From Laetiporus sulphureus 93-53 (taxonomy: Eukaryota > Basidiomycota > Agaricomycetes > Polyporales > Laetiporaceae): a stretch of 64,000 bases of DNA. A program made the position numbers and the translations under genes. Location of the stretch: positions 64,602 through 128,601 of the forward strand of contig NW_024468551.1 of NCBI RefSeq assembly GCF_001632365.1, written 5' to 3'. Of this stretch, positions 57,286-64,000 are shown one piece after another. The notes under the pieces are model-generated. The model did no database searches. It was not told the origin of the DNA and saw only the letters and a list, made by a program, of their open reading frames with translations. Each line of letters begins with the position of its first letter. The first letter of the stretch is position 1.

Positions 57286-58978
57286 CTAGAAGTGCGGAAT
57301 GAGTTCTACCCAAGAGATGGCTTCATATACACCGGGAGGAAGCTTTCGGAGAGTGGTGAATGCGATGACGAGGAGGGTGAGTCGGGAGACAACGTATAGT
57401 ATGGCGACGATGGAAGTGAAGATGGATTTTAGTGCATGCTTCACTATTTGAGGTAGAGAAGAAGAATTTGAAGATGTCACACCGATGGCGATCAAAGGCG
57501 CCTCAGGGATAGGAGAACAAGTGATCACAAGCGACAGTACTCGCCAAAGGTATTGCTCCACGACCGTTGGAAATTCTAATGACCATGCAGTGCAATGGAT
57601 GAGTCCGAAAAGTATAGGCGTCACAAGCGTAGACGCATACGATACAAGGGCTATGATTGTTTTGAAGCTGTCCTTAGGCTCGTTTGAAACCCCGGGGAAA
57701 TGCCACCATTGTTGATGACCAGCTTGACCGAATATCAAAGCAATAGGGGCCAATATAATGCTTGTGACCGCCCATACCGCATACTGCAGCCCACGATAGA
57801 ACGCGTTTCTTACGTCTCGAATATCCTCAACCTGTATAGGATTAAAGTCGCGAATGAATTTGGGCATGGATTCGTATCCTGCGTCCCAGACTAGTTTCAG
57901 TGGATGAAGTAGCTCTTGTAAGAACGTTCTTTCCTTGACCTGGACGGAGTGGCAATGTCCTAAGAGACCTGTTTAAGCTCTGCTGTACAGTTGAAAATGA
58001 GGAGAGAGTGCTCACCTGATGTCCTTGGCCCTGGGTTAGACTGGACGTCAGTAGAGCGCGAATGACTGTCCAGTAGGCCAAGCTCGACCTCGTTTGTATT
58101 CGTCGGCCAATCTGCCTCTTCCACTATTCTGTTCAGATTCGGTGCATCCGCCGCAATCGCGATACTGCTCAGGGTATCCGACGTGACCGTGATAGCCTTC
58201 GGCTGTTCATGAAGGACGATTGGTACGTCAATGCAGAACGGCTTCTTGAACCATAATGCATACATGGCAATCGCCATGACTGTGAAACCGGCCGTAAAAA
58301 TTTCTAGCTCCGTAATGGGGAGACGTTCGATGAAACGGGCAAGGACCTGCAGCGCAAACCAGCAAGTCTGAACGACTGCGGCCGTTTTAGACAGCCAGTT
58401 TGCTTTGCTTCTGTCTTGGATTTCCTCCTCCGATACATACGGGAACTCTATTTCGTTTTTGTTGATGAGGTTTATAACTTCTTTGGCGTGCAGCTGCTTT
58501 GTGCTGTGTTCCGAGGGATTGCATAGCGCAAAGCCTCCCATCAGAACAAAGAAGCCATGAGTAGTCGTCCAGCCATGCTCTGAGATGTTTCAACGTCAGC
58601 CTAAGGAAAGTTGACCTGAAGGGGCTGCACATGACCTTTGAACACATCCATTCGAGCTATTTCACGAGCGCTGAGATATTGCATCGTCGCTATGAGAATG
58701 TATACCTCCGGTGCAATGATGCCACTTATGGTGAACAGCATGCGGCGAAACCTCTGCCACCAGGGGTCCTCTCCGTACGGTGGAATGTCGGGGTGAACAG
58801 CAGTCCAGACGCATGCGACGATGGTGGCGATGCAACTGGATATGATGCTCAGGAGCGTTCGACAGTCGCCGAGTTTATCGCAAGATGGGGAGATGTCCTC
58901 AACTAACCGAACGTCGGCAATGGGTGCGGCGACTGAGCGCTGACTGAAGTAGTAAACGAACACGAGAGCGAGGAGCAT
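57286..58978 (-). CDS. Polytopic membrane protein, copy C
   Basis: Exons 58978-58636, 58579-58016 and 57959-57286; both introns are 56 nt; 526 residues; phases identical to copies A and B. Landmarks: DIPPYGEDPWWQRFRRMLF, THGFFVLMGGFALCNPSEHS, FGLIHCTAWSLEFPTVVEQY, FTTLRKLPPGVYEAISWVEL. The frame is open upstream of the conserved ATG to 59059, but that stretch is not coding in copies A and B, so I use the inner ATG. The first intron's donor is GTCATG, an unusual +3 base. No disabling lesion is seen. Confidence 0.8.
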
Positions 58979-59855
58979 GATGTGGAGCGTCAAATGGCTT
59001 TTCGAGATGTCATGGATTATAAGCTGACAAGGACAAGCAGCGCGACCGAACCCTATCATTGAAGGCGATGGCGCAAGAGCCCAGTTGACGCTGATCGGAC
59101 GTTATAACTGCGATGCTCGACCTGGAACGTACCTGATGCGGGTATCTCATGACAATGCCATGCCATGGTGCACAGCAGCTGCGGAAGAGGAGGATACTGT
59201 GTAAGAGCCCACAGAGACGTTCGGGAATGTGGAATACAACAGCTAACATCCTGTGGCGGTGTGGTCGTCTGCGTTCTAGCTCAAAGAGCGGCGCCGAAGC
59301 TGAGAGAACCATACCACGTTTGCACAACTACGGGAGACGCTCAGGCCTTGCGCGCGTGAACGGACCTTCTGGAGGCTGTTCGAGACTCTCGGGCTCCTTA
59401 GCACATCCTGTGCCATCCCAGTTCCCATGTGATCACCACTCTGGTCCGCTAGTCCGCATTCTCCGCCCCTGTTGGCAAAATGGCGACCCCATCTCCAACC
59501 AAAGTTTCCGCTTAGCTCGGCCATCGATCTCAGCACCCTTCTCACCCGCTTCCATTGCAAACTCACCTGATGCGGCAGCCTCTTCGAGCCGCTTGCCAAA
59601 GCATGGCTCGTTTCATGAGCGCGGATGCGAATAACGTGTCCAATAAATTAGATCAAAGATGTCTGCGCAGTCCTCTATCAATATACGATATACATCATTG
59701 CAATGGTGGCTGTACATCTGTAAATATGCGCGGTGAGGCAAGAACAGCATTGGAAACAAAGAATCAGCTCACAGGACATATCAGAGACCACAGTTCTGGA
59801 TGTCCATAGTCTAAGAATTCCCGAACAGCGGAGACGCGCATCAGTAGAGATCCGG
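58979..59855. other. Spacer between membrane protein gene and MFS relic, unit C
   Basis: Close to the unit B spacer, no supported gene. Presumably holds the membrane gene's promoter on the minus strand. Confidence 0.4.
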
Positions 59856-60990
59856 CCTATGGAACCACACAGACTAACCTTATCTGACTTCCACTCCATA
59901 GGCATCCCATTCTCGCAGGGACCATTATGTACACATCGTTATACGTATCATCGGGCGGCTCGGCATTGCATCGATCGTTCTCGGATGCGAGGCGGAGTCA
60001 GATGATCAGGAGCAAGAAGCGGGCAGGCGAGGTTGCAGAGGGCGATAATCGTCCATGAAACGTGGTTCCTGAAACCGCTGCACCGGCCACAATAAGCGCC
60101 AATGGGATGGTGATGAACGTTAGTCGAAGGGTGGCTAGGTCACCGTGGCTCGCACTTCTCTTACAACGTGGACAGTCCTAGGGTATTGCCAAGCAGTAGG
60201 CGATGAGCATGACGGCATTCACAGTAGTTCGCTTCGCGTGTCTTGGCGTGACGTTCGACAGCCAAGATAGCGAGAGCACGAACGCCGTCGAGCCAACGCC
60301 TGTCCTCACCGTGAATAAGTGCAGATAACACACACCGAACGCCACGCCACAGACACGTACCGGTCAGCTACTGCGCGCACAGCGGTCCAATTCGGTTGTT
60401 CCGCGGCAACACGTCGACGAGGAGCACGCCAACGAGATTCGGAATTAAATCTCCCACGGAGACGCACGCGCATGCGTCTTCCAGTCGCACGCGAGCGCAC
60501 GCCCTCCAGATAGTGGCGATTGCAATGATGCCGTCGACACAGCCGAGGTGCGTCTTTTGCAGATGTATGAAACTCAGAGACGCCGCCATCATTCTGCTTT
60601 TGGGTCGTGAGGCTGTTCAATGGAACATTGTCGAGTGCGAGAGAGACGGCGAAAAACCATGTCTTGCGGTCATGAAGCGCCCCGTGGACTCTATGTGAGA
60701 AGGCGGACTACGCATGTGCATGAAAACTCTCGAGTGACTGAAGAGCATTCTGTTTGCCCTTGGAATGCTAGTTCTCCACGGCAGTCTGGTTCTCCTATGG
60801 GTCCGGCGATTCATGTCACCGGACTAGTATAGATCAAAAAATACATACCTTCAGGCGTTGTACAGCCGCCACACGTTCTTCGATAGTCCAGTTCCATGCA
60901 TTCATGGGAGATTTGAGGGACTAAAGAAGCCTTGAGTGTAACTAGCTGAGGATTACGGCGGTGACGAATGTCATACATACTACGGTTGGC
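59856..60990 (-). pseudogene. MFS transporter relic, copy C (5' truncated)
   Basis: Matches the C-terminal half of the copies in units A and B: LSFIHLQKTHLGCVDGIIAI (about 60580), LIPNLVGVLLVDVLPRNNRI (about 60430), and the tail region near 59900. The N-terminal half is missing, as unit C ends near 60990. Stops and shifts are present throughout. Confidence 0.6.
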
Positions 60991-61277
60991 ACCCATTCTG
61001 CTTCGCAAATCATGAATAATAATTTGACTTCCGGGTAGAACCACTTCAGATCTTAAGCATAGGTGCGCAAACACCTCAGCTGACCTGATGATTGAAAAGA
61101 TCACCGACAAGTACGGAGGACTGCCCAAACGGAAGGGATGTACTAATGCAAAAAATCTTGTCACCATCAGTCACATCTTGCGGTCAAACTCCGACGACGG
61201 CTTGTGTCGGCACGCTCGGCAAATTGCTTTATTAGGCAGGTGTGATGCAGGCTACTTACCGACGCATACATTATCGA

Positions 61278-61315
61278 AAGGACCCGGGCAACTCCCATAT
61301 AGGAGTGTCGCAAAA
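61278..61315 (+). repeat. Left 38-bp terminal inverted repeat
   Basis: Perfect inverted match to 62051-62088. Contains its own near-palindrome CTCCCATATAGGAG. Confidence 0.92.
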
Positions 61316-62050
61316 TAGCATATTTGAGGGGCCCCAAATCGCGATTTCCTTGTCACGGATTGCATATTTCAGACCTCGGAGGCCCCCAAAACTCCCAAAA
61401 GACCTTATCCTTATCGCAACTTAGCATATTTTGGGGCCCGATGGGTGTCGGAGATTCCGGTTTAGGCATGTCTGGGTGGTTAAACACTAGTATTATTGAT
61501 GTGACAAGCCATTGATGCGACAAGGTCACCATGTAGCCACATATTGACATAAAAATAAATGATTTCCTGACCGAATAGCCATCATAGTATGTACATGCGC
61601 ACGTTGTGCTGCTTGCGTAGCTCTCCTTGAACTCATGGAGCTGGATTGTCACATCCGGAAGATACGGAATCTGCAGTTTGCGCATTAAGATCTTCTCGTT
61701 CTGATCCCAAATGAATAACAAGAATACCTGCAACATTGAACGTGTTTGCGGCTTTTCTTCGAGATGTCACCTTTCGTGACAACAGCATTGATGAACATCA
61801 GCTTGATACGCACTCCACGTAGCCTCTTTATTATCACAACATCATTATGTGAGAGTAGTGGGCTGTCTCGCCTCACATAATGATGTAGTGAGTAGCGGAC
61901 CATCTCCGAGTCGCAAACAAATCCGTATTTTTCTGATTCTGACATAGGACGTGACGTATCGTTACAAAACGTGACATAGTCACGGGTCTTGTCGCACTTT
62001 GCATACTGGAGGCCCGAAACTTTGCATATTTCAGACTCGTTTCGAAAGAT

Positions 62051-62088
62051 TTTTGCGACACTCCTATATGGGAGTTGCCCGGGTCCTT
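62051..62088 (-). repeat. Right 38-bp terminal inverted repeat
   Basis: Perfect inverted match to 61278-61315, followed by ATCGA. Confidence 0.92.
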
Positions 62089-62627
62089 ATCGAATCAGTG
62101 GTCGACCATGAGGGTGCATTCCTAAAATCTGTGGCTCGACATACAAATCACAACTGAGCTGTTCCGAACCGTATTGAGACATCATTTCAGACGACGTTAA
62201 GAACATGACGCGTTAATAACGACGAGCACGCAACTCGTTGGCGAATTGGTGGTCGATGATAGAAGCCTCGCTGTTGGGTGCTTGTCGGAAAATGCATAAT
62301 CCCCAGCTTGATCTCAAAAGGCTTTAATCAGAATTTCAACGCTCGCTGGGCACTTCAGAATGCACCACAGTGCTCAAATACTATCGCAATGCATCTGCGT
62401 TAATGTTTTCTGAATCTCAATAAGACCGAAAAGCTCATGCAATGCGGCGACCGATGCGACCAGTAAATTCAAGCAGTAAATGCAGCGCCAGGGCGACGTA
62501 GCGCCAACATGTGACACCGGCCGCAAAGCGGCGGTAGCGTGCTGCAAGCGCCAAATTTTTGACTGGCAACAGTTCCTCCAAGTTGTCAGACAGTCACATC
62601 TTGCTCCACCTTGTCCAGTTCTCAATC
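62089..62627. other. Intergenic, upstream of the DUF4470 gene
   Basis: No supported gene. It should contain the promoter of the gene that starts at 62628; no convincing TATA box was picked out. Confidence 0.45.
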
Positions 62628-64000
62628 ATGGCTCACCCTCTCGTGTGGCCTGGAAGATACTACTTCTATCCCATTGGAAATACACCCTCTGTCTGTCTTA
62701 CGAGAGATATGCCTCCTGAAGAGGATGCTCATATTCTGCTTCTTGGATGCGGCGATCCGCGCAATGTACTGTACACGGTCTATAACGAGCCGTCAAACAG
62801 TGAGATCCTTTCGTTATTGCTATGCACAGTATCATTGTCATATGTAATATTCCACTTCTCTCACGCAGGCATCAGAGCTCTCGACTTTACGTGCTGTGAC
62901 ATCGAACCAGCGATTCTTGGCAAGCCTCCTTTACTCTCAACTAGAAATCCACGTTGCTTACTGACGATACGATAGCGCGCAATGTCCTATTGCTCACAAT
63001 GATTGCCGATAAGGAGCTCCCTCAAACTGTCATATGGGACACCTTCTTCCACTTCCACCTCGACAAAAACTCATTGTCAGCACTGACTGTGCAGTGCCAA
63101 AAGCTCATCGAGCTTTCTGCCACTCTCCGCGAATGGAATGAGTCCGCATATGGACAATTCGTTCGGATGTCTACGGAGTACACATTGGTGGAACTACGGC
63201 GCCATTGGTCTCTTTACGTCGACATGCAACACCTGCCGCGTCCCAAACTCGACGAGTTACGCGAGGGGTTCCGGAAGATGTCGAAGTCTACCTTGGATAA
63301 GTTTAGTGTCAATGCCAGCTCCGCGCGCTCTGCTGGTCCGCTCATGTTGGCGGCAGTGGAGACCTCTTCGGATCTGTTCAGGCAATTCTGGAAGACTGGT
63401 GTTACCTACACCGATCCGAAAAAGATCTCAGCTGCAACGTCGCTCAATCCCACATTCTTCCATTCCCTCGCAGGTCAGAACTGTTCCATCCATTACGGCA
63501 TTGACCCGATGGTTCCTTTCCACCTCGCCGAAGTCTATGGGAATACCAGACGCAAGCCGTCCGCTGCGGACGTTGTGAAGGCTGCGAAAGCCGAGTTCGA
63601 GAAATGGTGCTCGGCTTTTGCAGCGCTCCTGTCCCCTACGTCTAGCAAAAGGGTGGTTGTCCGCATGATCTGCGGAGATTGCATGGCTATATGTCAGGCG
63701 CTCAGGACGTTCGCGTTCACCGAATCTCTGAGCCCTAATATCCCTGTTGCGCAATGGAAGGCACAGGTCATTCATCTCGAAAAAGAGGAGTACATCTCGA
63801 AGCGCGCACCGGCGTTGTTCAACGTCATCGACACATCCAATCTTATCGATCATATTGGTCTTTTGAACATCCTCATCGCTGCAGTACCTATCCTATCGCC
63901 ATCAACGCCTTCTAGCGTTCTCTACACGGAATCTCTGCTGTTCCGAGGGGAGGACGCTACGAAAGAGTTCATGGAGTTGCTTTACGCAGACCTCACGGCA
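62628..64000 (+). CDS. DUF4470 domain protein (3' end outside the window)
   Basis: Exons 62628-62799, 62869-62919 and 62976 to the window end, in consistent phase, 416 codons so far. The N-terminal part reads WPGRYYFYPIGNTPSVCLTR, HILLLGCGDPRNVLYTVYNE, then after splicing SIRALDFTCCDIEPAILARN and VLLLTMIADKELPQTVIWD. This matches the DUF4470 family of fungal proteins, which often carry a C-terminal MYND zinc finger; that part would lie beyond the window. The second intron (62920-62975) is a GC-AG intron (GCAAGC...GATAG). The GxGD-like pattern in LLLGCGDPRN resembles a Rossmann-type loop, which is inference. Molecular function is unknown. Confidence 0.85.

Larger units (their letters stand above)
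55175..60990 (+). repeat. Tandem segmental repeat, unit C
   Basis: Begins in the aconitase exon 6 equivalent (about 55175 matches 40749, ATCGGTTCCTGCAC) and fades out at about 60990 within the MFS relic. Gene order is the same. About 5.8 kb, truncated at both ends relative to units A and B. Confidence 0.8.
61278..62088. mobile_element. 811-bp non-autonomous DNA transposon with perfect 38-bp terminal inverted repeats
   Basis: Left TIR 61278-61315 and right TIR 62051-62088 are perfect inverted copies, starting AAGGACCCGGGCAACTCCC. ATCGA flanks both sides (61273-61277 and 62089-62093) as a target-site duplication; because the TIR ends in AA/TT it could equally be read as 7-bp TATCGAA. GCATATTT motifs next to G/C-rich GGCCC patches recur inside both ends (61317, 61365, 61426, 61998, 62020 areas), like subterminal repeats. 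A minus-strand frame (61736-61353) has no recognised transposase motif. Superfamily undetermined. Confidence 0.88.

Noticed and set aside
58979..59059. Upstream start (59059) for membrane protein copy C
   Set aside because: The extra 27 codons are not coding in copies A and B, and the inner ATG begins the conserved signal-peptide-like segment.

Overview
The window is eukaryotic and fungal, most likely from an Agaricomycete (mushroom-forming basidiomycete); that is inferred, not proven. Genes are broken by many 50-70 nt GT-AG introns, several proteins look like Agaricomycete-typical families (a DUF4470 protein, a polytopic protein with the DIPPYGEDPWW signature), and a large share of the sequence is Ty3/gypsy and DNA-transposon relics. 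I saw no tRNA, rRNA or CRISPR array. Two runs of N (10465-10969 and 26045-26674) interrupt transposons.

Layout. 1-6.3 kb holds three host genes on the minus strand: a partial HSL-type esterase, an eight-exon alpha/beta hydrolase that no single open frame reveals, and a small nuclease-fold-like protein. 6.5-9.4 kb is a decayed DDE transposase gene, followed by a 159-bp-arm inverted repeat. 10.4-13.7 kb is a rotted Ty3/gypsy element (minus), 14.6-18.4 kb two decayed cysteine-rich genes, and 18.7-24.8 kb a second, unrelated-looking Ty3/gypsy element (minus). 25.7-34.5 kb is a young, nearly complete Ty3/gypsy chromovirus (plus): its LTRs differ by one base in 388 visible positions, and its Pol runs protease, RT, RNase H, integrase, chromodomain and then a complete dUTPase domain. 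35-39.3 kb is repeat debris and intergenic sequence.

39.3-61 kb is a tandem segmental triplication. Unit A carries an intact ten-exon mitochondrial aconitase, a convergent intact polytopic membrane protein gene and a decayed MFS transporter gene. Units B and C repeat this order. In both, aconitase is a 5'-truncated pseudogene and the MFS gene is broken, yet the membrane protein gene keeps its frame, exon phases and length in all three copies. 61.3-62.1 kb is an 811-bp non-autonomous DNA transposon with perfect 38-bp terminal inverted repeats. The window ends inside a DUF4470-type gene with a GC-AG intron.

Most internal stops in the old repeats sit where CGA, CAG or TGG would be expected, which points to cytosine-to-thymine decay of silenced repeats. 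The most notable observations are the chromodomain-dUTPase fusion with a candidate -1 frameshift heptamer, an extra open frame upstream of gag shared by two Ty3 elements, and the selective preservation of one gene in the tandem triplication.
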